Below, one piece after another: positions 47,088 to 55,448 of a DNA stretch of 64,000 nt. Origin of the DNA: Thiotrichales bacterium 19S3-11. GTDB taxonomy: Bacteria > Pseudomonadota > Gammaproteobacteria > Francisellales > Francisellaceae. The first letter of the stretch is position 1. Each line of letters opens with the position of its first letter. The translations under genes were made by a program, and so were the position numbers. The stretch covers positions 1-64,000 of the forward strand of contig JAKJJU010000006.1 in assembly GCA_021713295.1 (NCBI GenBank), in the 5' to 3' direction. The notes below the pieces were generated by a model. The model was not told the DNA's origin, made no database searches, and saw only the letters and a list, made by a program, of their open reading frames with translations.

Positions 47088-47444
47088 TTAGTTTTTATTA
47101 TCTAACTTTAGCAGATAATCTGTCACAATATTACCGTTAATCAGATGTTCTTGAATTATTTTTTCTAAAACTTCTTCACTACAGGAGTGATACCAAATAC
47201 CCTCAGGATATACAACCGCAATAGGGCCGTTTTGACAAACTCTGAGACAATTCGCTTTAGTTCTATAGATATGGCCTTGTTGACTTAAATTCAATTCTTG
47301 TAAGCGACGCTTTAGGTAGTTCCAAGATTGTATTGATTGTTGATGATTGCAGCATTTGGGTTTGGATTGGTCACAACATAAGAATATATGATGTTTTATA
47401 TTTTTGATTCCTAACTTTTTTATTTTTTCATCTAACGCTAACAT
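47088..47444 (-). CDS. Thioredoxin-like [2Fe-2S] ferredoxin
   Basis: A 118-residue protein of the (2Fe-2S) thioredoxin-like family. The first cysteines stand in [18 protein letters not shown] and the second set in [20 protein letters not shown], a pattern shared with clostridial/Azotobacter 2Fe-2S ferredoxins and NuoE-like domains. The extra adjacent cysteines (CC twice) are notable. It likely carries electrons or binds a cluster in the cytosol. Its redox partner is not evident nearby. Confidence 0.88.
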   Translation of the reverse strand: MLALDEKIKKLGIKNIKHHIFLCCDQSKPKCCNHQQSIQSWNYLKRRLQELNLSQQGHIYRTKANCLRVCQNGPIAVVYPEGIWYHSCSEEVLEKIIQEHLINGNIVTDYLLKLDNKN

Positions 47445-47542
47445 GATAATAATTCCTAAATTTGCATTTCATAAATTTTTTAATTGAGCTATGATAGCAG
47501 ATTCCCACAACAACATAAACTAACTAAAAGAGGATGATAGTT

Positions 47543-48892
47543 ATGTATACCAATTATCTAGCATTAATTGTGCTAGGCATTATATTAATCGTATTTGGCA
47601 TTTTGCAAAAAAAGAAAGTCAGTTTTGCAACGCGTTCATTATTATCGTTGGTTGTTGGGTTGTTGTTTGGTCTATGTTGCAAGTTTTCATCCTCACTTGC
47701 AAGCGATCAGTCAGTGATCATGCAAGTTTTAGCATTTATCGGTGATTTGTATTTAAATCTTATCAAAATGCTAGTGATACCGTTAGTGTTTACAGCCATT
47801 GTCCATGCTGTTGTTAATATGCGTCATCAACAGGGCGAGTATTTAACAAAAGTTGCGATTAAAATCGTAGCTATTTTATTAATTACAACAGGAATTTCAG
47901 CTTTTATTGCTTTTGCTTTGGGTGTTTCATTAAATATTGGTCATGGTTTTAGTATTCCAAGTGAAATATGGCAGCCGAATCATGTCAATCCAGGTATTTT
48001 AGGAACATTGCTTGAGATGTTACCGACTAATCCTGTTGCAATTATGGTTAATGGAAATGTTATGGCGCTCGTTATCTTTGCTTTATTGATTGGCATTGCA
48101 TCATTGCGTGCTTACAGAGAAAATAAAGTATTAGCTGAGCCATTTATTAATTTTATTCACTCTGCCTTTGATGTGATAAAGAAGTTAGCGAATATGGTAA
48201 TTGGTTTAACCCCTTATGGTGTTGTCGCATTAATTGCACATACGGTTATGTTGCAAGGGGTTTCTTCTTTAGTGACGATGCTTTCATTTATCGGTGTAAT
48301 TTATCTAGCATTAGTATTGGTGTTAATAATGCATACGTTGATGTTGTTAGCCGTTGGCAGAAATCCAATTACTTATTTCAAAGCGGTTTATCGTGCATTA
48401 CTCGTTGCATTTACAACGCGTTCCAGTTTTGGAACACTTCCCTTTACCATGGATGCATTAAGAAGGCTTGGTGTGAATGATGGGATAGCAAATTTTGCAC
48501 CAGGGGTTGGTGCAACAATTGGTATGAATGCTTGTGCTGGTGTTTTTCCTGCAATGCTTGTTGTATTGACGATGGTAGCATCAGGTTACCCTATTTCATG
48601 GGAGTACTACATTATTGTGCCATTGGTTAGTATGTTAGCTTCAATGGGTGTTTCTGGGATTCCAGGCACGGCCTATATTGCTGCTGGAGTCATGTTAACA
48701 ACATTGGGTTTACCATACACTTATGTAGCTTGGGCAATTGCTGTTGATGCCATATTAGATATGGGACGTACTATGACTAACATTAACGGTGTGATGGTTG
48801 CTGCGGTAGTAACGGACGCAACAACAAAAGTTGATGAAAATCCCTTTGATGTATCTGATGATAATACCTTAGAGGCAAACCTTGCTAAATAA
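47543..48892 (+). CDS. Dicarboxylate/amino acid:cation symporter (TcyP-like)
   Basis: Inner-membrane DAACS (SLC1-type) transporter with about eight helices and two re-entrant loops; the loop region TRSSFGTLPFTMDAL and the NACAGVFPAMLVV and GIPGTAYIAAG segments are typical. The N-terminal arrangement (hydrophobic helix, short KKK loop, then ATRSLLSLVVGLLFG) is closer to cystine-type TcyP/YdjN than to GltP/DctA; the exact substrate is inferred. I start at ATG 47543, 9 bp after AAAAGAGG; the ATG three codons earlier sits inside the ribosome site. 449 aa. Confidence 0.9.
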   Translation: MYTNYLALIVLGIILIVFGILQKKKVSFATRSLLSLVVGLLFGLCCKFSSSLASDQSVIMQVLAFIGDLYLNLIKMLVIPLVFTAIVHAVVNMRHQQGEYLTKVAIKIVAILLITTGISAFIAFALGVSLNIGHGFSIPSEIWQPNHVNPGILGTLLEMLPTNPVAIMVNGNVMALVIFALLIGIASLRAYRENKVLAEPFINFIHSAFDVIKKLANMVIGLTPYGVVALIAHTVMLQGVSSLVTMLSFIGVIYLALVLVLIMHTLMLLAVGRNPITYFKAVYRALLVAFTTRSSFGTLPFTMDALRRLGVNDGIANFAPGVGATIGMNACAGVFPAMLVVLTMVASGYPISWEYYIIVPLVSMLASMGVSGIPGTAYIAAGVMLTTLGLPYTYVAWAIAVDAILDMGRTMTNINGVMVAAVVTDATTKVDENPFDVSDDNTLEANLAK

Positions 48893-48914
48893 CTGATAAA
48901 CGGTTAATTAATTG

Positions 48915-48942
48915 TTGACATCACTTGTCAGTGACTTATAAT
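48915..48942 (+). promoter_or_regulatory. Strong promoter of the tRNA-Lys gene
   Basis: Consensus TTGACA (48915-48920) and consensus TATAAT (48937-48942) with 16 bp between. The expected start is near 48949, five or so bases before the mature tRNA. This is the best sigma-70 match in the window. Confidence 0.9.
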
Positions 48943-48953
48943 GACATCCCGTT

Positions 48954-49029
48954 GGGTCGTTAGCTCAGTCGGTAGAGCAGCTGGCTTTTAACCAGTTGGT
49001 CATAGGTTCGAATCCTATACGACCCACCA
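48954..49029 (+). tRNA. tRNA-Lys (anticodon UUU)
   Basis: A complete 76-nt cloverleaf including the encoded CCA. The acceptor stem is GGGTCGT/ACGACCC. The D-loop is AGTCGGTA. The anticodon stem GCTGG/CCAGT encloses the loop CTTTTAA with TTT at 48987-48989. The T-arm contains GGTTCGAATCC. It stands alone with its own consensus promoter. Confidence 0.98.
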
Positions 49030-49125
49030 TTTTTCAGTGTTTTTGAGCTTCTTAAAGTGTAATTACAAATTATAATTATTTCATAGTATGTTATCGATTT
49101 ATATACAAAAAAGTTATTTTTTAGT

Positions 49126-49164
49126 AAAAAACGTTACAATACAGCTATCTTGGTAACTTTTTTT
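49126..49164 (+). terminator. Weak terminator-like structure after tRNA-Lys
   Basis: GTTAC (49133-49137) pairs with GTAAC (49153-49157), and the flanking A-rich and T-rich arms extend the stem with one mismatch. Seven Ts follow (49158-49164). The 15-base loop and short stem make it a poor intrinsic terminator, but it is the only candidate before the next gene. Confidence 0.3.
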
Positions 49165-49245
49165 GTGTATTCAATTTTGCTAAACTATTAATCGACAAAG
49201 ATTATATTAGATAATAACAATAAGATAGTTAAGAGGATAGTAAAA

Positions 49246-49656
49246 ATGGCTCAAGATATTAAACAACTTATTGAACAATGGTTACAAAACCCAAGCATGT
49301 CATTTAATCATATTCCATTTGATATTCTTCAAATTATATTACGCAAAGCAATGGGATCTCCTATTTTATCAAGTGAATTAAGAAATAAATTATACCAACA
49401 AATGATGGCAACTGGTGATTTAAGTGCTATGCAAGTAGCGATGTTAGAACAACAATATTCACAGTTAAATCAGCAAAGTCTAAATAAATTTCATATTGAT
49501 AATGTATTATTTCAAGCTCGTAAAGAGTATGAAGAAAATAAAGCGAAAGAAAATGAAAGAAAGCGGGAAGAAGAAGATCTTTTCTTGAAGCAAAAAGAAG
49601 AACAAAATAAAGAAAAAACCGCTGAACAAGCACAAATGACGGGTTCTAAAAAGTAG
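49246..49656 (+). CDS. Unrecognised small protein with charged coiled-coil tail (136 aa)
   Basis: No family recognised. The first 85 residues look globular-helical (IKQLIEQWLQNP, FDILQIILRKAM). From about residue 88 the chain is a Lys/Glu-rich helix (EENKAKENERKREEED), probably a coiled coil, ending in TGSKK. No signal peptide or membrane helix. The good AAGAGG ribosome site (49231-49236) and codon pattern support a real gene. It lies between tRNA-Lys and hrpA. Confidence 0.8.
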   Translation: MAQDIKQLIEQWLQNPSMSFNHIPFDILQIILRKAMGSPILSSELRNKLYQQMMATGDLSAMQVAMLEQQYSQLNQQSLNKFHIDNVLFQARKEYEENKAKENERKREEEDLFLKQKEEQNKEKTAEQAQMTGSKK

Positions 49657-49744
49657 AATAGGGAAATTCGTTTAAGTTAATAGTCGTTGTCTTTATTATC
49701 TGTTATTATTTAGCCATTATTTATATTAAAAATACGATATTAAA

Positions 49745-52700
49745 ATGGCATCTTCTCTCTCAGAACTTCGGGAAAAACTTAATTTAATTACCAGCGAATC
49801 TAGAGGCCTTGTAATTAAATCAATACGCCAGTTAACTGCTTTAAAAAATCAAAAAGTATCAATTGACGATCAATTACGAGAGCTTCAAGAAATTGTTGAT
49901 TCACTAATAGCTATCGTTGAAGAGAAAAAACTTAATCGTCCAAAAATTTCTTATCCTAATTTACCTGTAACTGATCAATTGGATAAAATTAAACAAGTGA
50001 TAGCTGAGAACCAGGTGATTATTGTTGCTGGAGAGACCGGTTCAGGTAAATCAACACAATTACCAAAAATTTGTCTTGATTTAGGTTTGGGCTGTCGAGG
50101 TTTCATTGGCCATACTCAGCCAAGACGATTGGCAGCAAGATCTGTTGCTCAAAGAATTTCTGAAGAATTAAATTGTCAATTTGGTAGTTATGTTGGTTAT
50201 AAGGTACGTTTTAATGATAAGACCTCTGAACAGACTTATATAAAAGTGATGACCGATGGTATATTGCTAGCTGAGCTACAAACTGATCGTTATTTAAGCC
50301 AATATGATACGATCATTATTGATGAAGCACATGAGCGTAGTCTTAATATTGATTTTTTACTCGGTTATTTGAAATTTTTATTACCAAAACGAAAAGATTT
50401 AAAAGTCATTATTACATCGGCTACTATTGATCAGCAGCGCTTTTCTAATTATTTTAATCAAGCGCCGATTATTGAAGTTTCTGGACGAACTTATCCAGTT
50501 GAGATCCGTTATCATGAAGATTGGCAAGAAAATGAAACAAGTGATAACAGTCAGTCGGAGCGTATACTAGATGCCATTAATGAGCTAAGCCTAGACGGTC
50601 ATGGTGATATTTTAGTATTTTTTGCAACAGAGCGTGAGATTTATGAGACCAAGGCATTTCTAGATAAAGCAAACTTAAAGCAAACAGACGTTCTACCGCT
50701 GTATGCGCGTTTATCAACAAAAGAACAACAAAAAATTTTTCAACCATTTCATAAACGTCGAATTATTTTATCTACAAATGTTGCAGAAACATCCGTTACT
50801 GTGCCAGGGATTCGTTATGTAATTGATACCGGTAAAGTAAGAATTAGTCGATATAATTACCGTAATAAAGTACAACGTTTGCCAATCGAACCTATTTCGC
50901 AAGCATCAGCTAATCAAAGAGCAGGTCGTTGTGGGCGTGTCGCTGATGGTATCTGTATTCGCTTATATGCTGAAGATGATTATCTATCGCGCAGTGAATT
51001 TACTGATCCTGAAATATTAAGAACTAATCTTGCTTCTGTAATTTTGAAGATGAAAGCGTTGAGTTTGGGTAATATTGAAGATTTTCCATTCGTTGAAGCG
51101 CCGGATGGTCGTTTTATTAAAGATGGTTTTCGTCTCTTACATGAATTAAATGCTATGACGGATAATCATCAACTAACAGAACTTGGTAAAACGATGGCTT
51201 TATTGCCCATAGAGCCCAGATTTGCGCGTATGTTGATTGAAGCAAAGCAAAAAGGTGCATTAAACGAAATTTTAATTATTGTTAGTTTTTTAAGTATACA
51301 TGACCCAAGAGAGCGCCCAAAAGAGTTTCAAGAAGCATCCTATCAAAAACATTTAGTTGATCGTGATAAACAGTCTGATTTCATTACCATTCTTAATCTA
51401 TGGAAACGAATAAACTCACAAAGTGAACAATTATCAAATAATCAGTTTAAACGCTATTGCCGAGTAGAGTTTTTATCATTTTTGCGCATTCGTGAATGGC
51501 GTGATATTTACACACAGCTTAGCGAATTAGTTGGTCAATTGAAATGGCGAATTAACCAAAGTAATGCCAATGATGATTTATTACATCAAGCAATTATTTC
51601 TGGTTTGTTAAGTCATATTGGTTTTAATCATGATCAAAAAGAATATCTTGGGGCACGTGGTTTAAAGTTTTCTATTTTCCCTGGGTCATTTGTATTTAAA
51701 GAAACACCTAAATGGATTGTTGCATCCGATTTAATCGAGACATCGAAGCTTTATGCTCGAGTTGTAACTAAAATTAAGGTTGAATGGTTAGAAAAACTAG
51801 CACAGCATTTAGTTAAGCGTCATTATTCTGAAGCACATTGGCGCAATAAAACCCAGGATGTTGCAGTATTTGAACGTGTTAGCTTATATGGATTAGATAT
51901 TGTACAAAAACGAATTGTTTCCTATGGAAAAATAAAACCAGCAGAATCAAGGGAAATTTTTATCAGAGATGCTTTAGTTGGAGATAATTTAAAGACTAAT
52001 GCAGCATTTTATCAACATAATTTAGATCTTTTAGATGATATTGATGACTTAGAAAATAAAGCTAGACGAAGAGATATTATGGTAGATGAGGGTAAATTAT
52101 ATGATTTTTATGACCAACATATCCCAGAGCATATTTATAATTTGGTTACATTCAATCAATGGTATAAAACGTTACCAAAAGATAAACAGCAAGCACTTTA
52201 TTTTGATTTTAGTGATGTAACACAAACCGATACTTCAGCGATTAATCAACTAAATTATCCAAATCATTTTGAGGTTAATGGTTTAAAGTTACCTTTAAAC
52301 TATCATTTTGATCCTAGTAATCATGCAGATGGAATTACAATGACCGTGCCTCTGCCACTTATCGATCGTATAGCGACTCAACAGACTGATTGGTTAGTGC
52401 CTGGTATGTTAGAAGATAAAATTACGGCGTTAATTCGTGCATTACCAAAGCAAATACGCAAATATGTTTTGCCAATTTCACATTATGCAAAAGCATTGAC
52501 AGAAAGTATTCCCTATAATCCAAATCAAAATTTACGTCAGCAATTGGCAAATGAACTTATTAGAATTACAGGCGTTCATTTTGAACCGGCGGTATGGGAT
52601 CAAGCAAATATAGAACCTTATTTAATGATGAACTATTCTGTTGTTGATGCAAAAGGAAAGTTATTAAAAGAAGGAAGAAACTTAAGAGAAATCATTTCTG

Positions 52701-53644
52701 AGTTAAAGCACAAAAAGCAACTTGGTAATCATAAAACTTTAAAGCAACAACCCGAGAATGCAAATACCGATAAATTAAGTTATCAGCAATGGGAATTTGA
52801 TATGATCGATGAGATGAAACAAATTAAGCAGTTTGAGGTAGTATCAGATGTTTATCCTTGTTTGACTGATTGTGAAAATGGCGTAAAACTTACCTATGCA
52901 AATACACTGAAAAAAGCCAAAGTTGAACATTTTTATGCAATTAAGCGTTTGCTTGATTTTCAATGTCGTCACTTATATAAAACGGTTAAGAAAAATATAA
53001 AAAATAAACAACAATTGGCTTTGTATTTCTCAAAAATTACCAAGCGTGAGGATCAGTGGATAGAGGATGTATTTCAAGCAAGCCTTATTTATGGATTTCG
53101 ACTAAGAGATGACATGACTTGGCAGGTCAGGGATTATAATAGTTTTGAAGCTTTGCTTAAAGAAGGAAAAGGCTCAGTAGTTCATACCTCTGAAAATATA
53201 ATAAAGTTACTTAACCAAATTATGCCGTTGTATTATGAGATTAATAAAAAGCTTACGAATCAAAATGTACCAACAGATCATATTCAAAGCTATCAAGATA
53301 TGAAATCGCAGTTGGATGCAATGATTTATCAAGGCTTTATTAGTAAAACAGAGCAAAAATGGTTTGAACGATTAACGTTTTATTTGTTAAGCATTCAAGC
53401 TCGTTTAGAGAAGCTACCACGTAATCTATCGCAAGACCGTCAGTTTATGGCTGATATAGACGATATTTATGATCAATTAGATCGTCAAATAGAGCAGCAA
53501 AATTTAGCAGATGATGACAGAGCTATTATTGAAGTTGAATGGCTTATCCAAGAATTATGGCTATCGTACTATGGGCAGCAGTATAAGACAATTCAACCAG
53601 TTTCTACAAAGCGAATCTCAAAAATCATTGACCAAATTAAGTAA
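49745..53644 (+). CDS. hrpA: ATP-dependent RNA helicase HrpA
   Basis: DEAH-box helicase that rescues stalled or collided ribosomes in E. coli. Walker A GETGSGKS is at 96-103, the DEAH motif (IIIDEAHERS) near 194-197, SAT in ITSATID, and the helicase C motif QRAGRCGR follows. HA2, OB and the long HrpA-specific C-terminal DUF3418 region complete 1299 aa, the usual full length. It seems to be monocistronic. The gene for family protein A begins about 150 bp downstream. Confidence 0.97.
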   Translation: MASSLSELREKLNLITSESRGLVIKSIRQLTALKNQKVSIDDQLRELQEIVDSLIAIVEEKKLNRPKISYPNLPVTDQLDKIKQVIAENQVIIVAGETGSGKSTQLPKICLDLGLGCRGFIGHTQPRRLAARSVAQRISEELNCQFGSYVGYKVRFNDKTSEQTYIKVMTDGILLAELQTDRYLSQYDTIIIDEAHERSLNIDFLLGYLKFLLPKRKDLKVIITSATIDQQRFSNYFNQAPIIEVSGRTYPVEIRYHEDWQENETSDNSQSERILDAINELSLDGHGDILVFFATEREIYETKAFLDKANLKQTDVLPLYARLSTKEQQKIFQPFHKRRIILSTNVAETSVTVPGIRYVIDTGKVRISRYNYRNKVQRLPIEPISQASANQRAGRCGRVADGICIRLYAEDDYLSRSEFTDPEILRTNLASVILKMKALSLGNIEDFPFVEAPDGRFIKDGFRLLHELNAMTDNHQLTELGKTMALLPIEPRFARMLIEAKQKGALNEILIIVSFLSIHDPRERPKEFQEASYQKHLVDRDKQSDFITILNLWKRINSQSEQLSNNQFKRYCRVEFLSFLRIREWRDIYTQLSELVGQLKWRINQSNANDDLLHQAIISGLLSHIGFNHDQKEYLGARGLKFSIFPGSFVFKETPKWIVASDLIETSKLYARVVTKIKVEWLEKLAQHLVKRHYSEAHWRNKTQDVAVFERVSLYGLDIVQKRIVSYGKIKPAESREIFIRDALVGDNLKTNAAFYQHNLDLLDDIDDLENKARRRDIMVDEGKLYDFYDQHIPEHIYNLVTFNQWYKTLPKDKQQALYFDFSDVTQTDTSAINQLNYPNHFEVNGLKLPLNYHFDPSNHADGITMTVPLPLIDRIATQQTDWLVPGMLEDKITALIRALPKQIRKYVLPISHYAKALTESIPYNPNQNLRQQLANELIRITGVHFEPAVWDQANIEPYLMMNYSVVDAKGKLLKEGRNLREIISELKHKKQLGNHKTLKQQPENANTDKLSYQQWEFDMIDEMKQIKQFEVVSDVYPCLTDCENGVKLTYANTLKKAKVEHFYAIKRLLDFQCRHLYKTVKKNIKNKQQLALYFSKITKREDQWIEDVFQASLIYGFRLRDDMTWQVRDYNSFEALLKEGKGSVVHTSENIIKLLNQIMPLYYEINKKLTNQNVPTDHIQSYQDMKSQLDAMIYQGFISKTEQKWFERLTFYLLSIQARLEKLPRNLSQDRQFMADIDDIYDQLDRQIEQQNLADDDRAIIEVEWLIQELWLSYYGQQYKTIQPVSTKRISKIIDQIK

Positions 53645-53694
53645 TTTCTCCATTAATATTTAATTGCGACGTTAATAATTCATTATTTTAAATT

Positions 53695-53716
53695 ACCGTA
53701 CTTTGAAGGTACAGGT
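53695..53716. repeat. Imperfect hairpin upstream of protein A
   Basis: ACC-GTAC (53695-53701) pairs with GTAC-A-GGT (53709-53716) with a one-base bulge and a seven-base loop, 50 bp after the hrpA stop and about 78 bp before the start of gene A. No T-run follows. It could be regulatory or incidental. Confidence 0.3.
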
Positions 53717-53793
53717 CATCACAAGATTTCTATAATATGAACTTGAATAATTTAAATTATATTTATCGTATTTTAGTGTGGGTTGTAATTCAG

Positions 53794-55215
53794 ATGACGC
53801 AAGAAGAATTTTTATCAGGTTTGCGAGAGTTTATTGTTTTAGTTGCAGAGAAAAAACCAGAAGCAAACTATATAGCATATACGGCTGTTAATTTAGCTAC
53901 AGATCAATCATTAAAAGCACCAGCAAATATTTCACCATCCGTATTAGGAAATATAAATAATGCTTGGAATTATGGTGATGCCATTTGTTCTATTATTAGT
54001 GCTGCAGATCTTTTGTTACAAAATGGATTGGATGAAGTCAATGATAAAGAGAGCATTGAAAATTATACAAAAGCATCGATTTTATTGATATCAGCAACTA
54101 TCTCAATTGCAATGACCGCTGCTGGGATGGGCGCTTGGAGCTTTGCTATAGCAACGATGTGTGATTTTGGTATTGCCTCTTGGGATTTTTATCGTAGTGC
54201 AAGAAAATATTGGGACTTTGAATATTGGTTAGAAGAACAGCTCTATGAATTAGATTATTTAACCCGAAAGATTAACGAACCAGATGTGGGTGATAAATTA
54301 CATCAGTATGAAGCTAGAAAAGAGCATATAATTGAGAACATTAAAGCTTATGCTACTTGTCATTATCATCAAAAATTAATAAATTCTGATGCAGAGGATA
54401 AAAGCAAGGAAGCTCTAGGGTTTCAAGAAAATTTTAATATGATTTTCAAAAGTCACAAGCTCACTAATATTGGTGATGAAGATAAAAATGAAATATTGAA
54501 TCATGTTTCAGCTAAATATATTCAAACACCAAGAAACTCAGATATGCTTAGAGCTGAACAAGTTAAAGAAAATCTAAAAAAAGATACTCAAGATAAAGGC
54601 ATTAAACTCGCGTTAAAAACAGCAAGTATGGTTGGAATGATTTTAATTGCCGTTGGTGCATCTTGCCATCCTGTTGGACTTGCAATTACAGCTGGTGTAG
54701 CTGCAGGATATCTATTATATTCATTTGGCCTGCCTGCAGCCAAAAAATTGTGGAATCATTATTGTAATTCATCAACACAGAAAAACGATAACACAAATAA
54801 CCAAGAAATATCTATTAAAGAAAATCAGAATCAATCGTTAGATGAAACTACAACAACTAGTATGGATACATCAAAAAAACAAACTATAAATAAAACGAAT
54901 ATAAATGCTTTTATTACGAGCTTGGAAACAAATGGATATATTGCGGATGTAATCGAAGAAATTATTAATGATTCAGATGATCAATTATCTATGATGAAAA
55001 AGATAAACGAAAGAAAACTTGAGTTATTCACATTTTATGTGAATAGGGTACATAAAGATCCTGAAAAAGATATAGATAAGGAAGAGTTTAAATTATTTAT
55101 TGATCAAGGCTTAAGCTACAAGAGTAACTATAGGTGTTCACAACCTAAAGTTATATATGCAAATCACAATAAATCGTATTATTGTAATCAACCGTATGAA
55201 GTCAATATCAATTAA
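53794..55215 (+). CDS. Two-hairpin membrane family protein A (473 aa)
   Basis: Unrecognised family with paralogues B (55449) and C (58337). Layout: N-terminal helices with NYIAYTAV (25-32) and AWNYGDA (57-63); hydrophobic hairpin 1 (94-130) ending in DFYRSARKYWDFEYWL; a soluble middle (150-265) with CHYHQK; hairpin 2 (275-318) with MVGMILIAVG and SFGLPAAKKLWNH; a Thr/Asn/Gln-rich linker (325-370); and a C-terminal module (from about 406) shared with B. The start is the ATG at 53794, preceded by GTGGGTTG, since B begins MTLEEFLSG where A has MTQEEFLSG; the extra 19 codons upstream do not align. Two DNA blocks are nearly identical to B. No signal peptide. Function unknown. Confidence 0.82.
   Translation: MTQEEFLSGLREFIVLVAEKKPEANYIAYTAVNLATDQSLKAPANISPSVLGNINNAWNYGDAICSIISAADLLLQNGLDEVNDKESIENYTKASILLISATISIAMTAAGMGAWSFAIATMCDFGIASWDFYRSARKYWDFEYWLEEQLYELDYLTRKINEPDVGDKLHQYEARKEHIIENIKAYATCHYHQKLINSDAEDKSKEALGFQENFNMIFKSHKLTNIGDEDKNEILNHVSAKYIQTPRNSDMLRAEQVKENLKKDTQDKGIKLALKTASMVGMILIAVGASCHPVGLAITAGVAAGYLLYSFGLPAAKKLWNHYCNSSTQKNDNTNNQEISIKENQNQSLDETTTTSMDTSKKQTINKTNINAFITSLETNGYIADVIEEIINDSDDQLSMMKKINERKLELFTFYVNRVHKDPEKDIDKEEFKLFIDQGLSYKSNYRCSQPKVIYANHNKSYYCNQPYEVNIN
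54160..54304. repeat. Block 1 of near-identical DNA shared with gene B (at 55830-55974)
   Basis: 145 bp with a single mismatch (G at 54286 against T at 55956) coding for the end of hairpin 1 and the aromatic run. Outside the block, even segments with identical protein differ at many third positions. Confidence 0.95.
54625..54760. repeat. Block 2 of identical DNA shared with gene B (at 56289-56424)
   Basis: 136 bp with no differences by direct reading, coding for hairpin 2 and the LPAAKKLWNH end. Divergence begins abruptly on both sides. Confidence 0.95.
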
Positions 55216-55394
55216 CTAGTAGTAAATTCACGATAAATAGGGTCATAATGTATAATGAAGTCAGATTTATATTTCAATATTGATATTTGTAACTATCTTG
55301 TTATTTATATGTATTTTATATTTTATATGATTATTTTGGTAAACGATGTGACGTTTGATCAATTCTAAATCTTTATTTAGAGCGTAATAGCATA

Positions 55395-55400
55395 TATAAT
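55395..55400 (+). promoter_or_regulatory. Candidate -10 box for gene B
   Basis: TATAAT about 49 bp before the ATG. No clear -35 at the right distance in the surrounding A+T-rich sequence. Confidence 0.35.
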
Positions 55401-55448
55401 CACTCAGAAAATAATTGGTATATAGTTTGTTTTTGGGGTTGCATTTTA

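Noticed and set aside
48954-49029. tRNA-Lys as attachment site of a genomic island
   Set aside because: No integrase gene follows, the adjacent hrpA is a core gene, and I saw no second copy of the tRNA 3' end further downstream.
53737-53793. Upstream start for protein A giving 19 extra N-terminal residues
   Set aside because: The paralogue B begins at MTLEEFLSG, aligned with MTQEEFLSG of A, and GTGGGTTG stands before the internal ATG at 53794. The extra residues have no counterpart.
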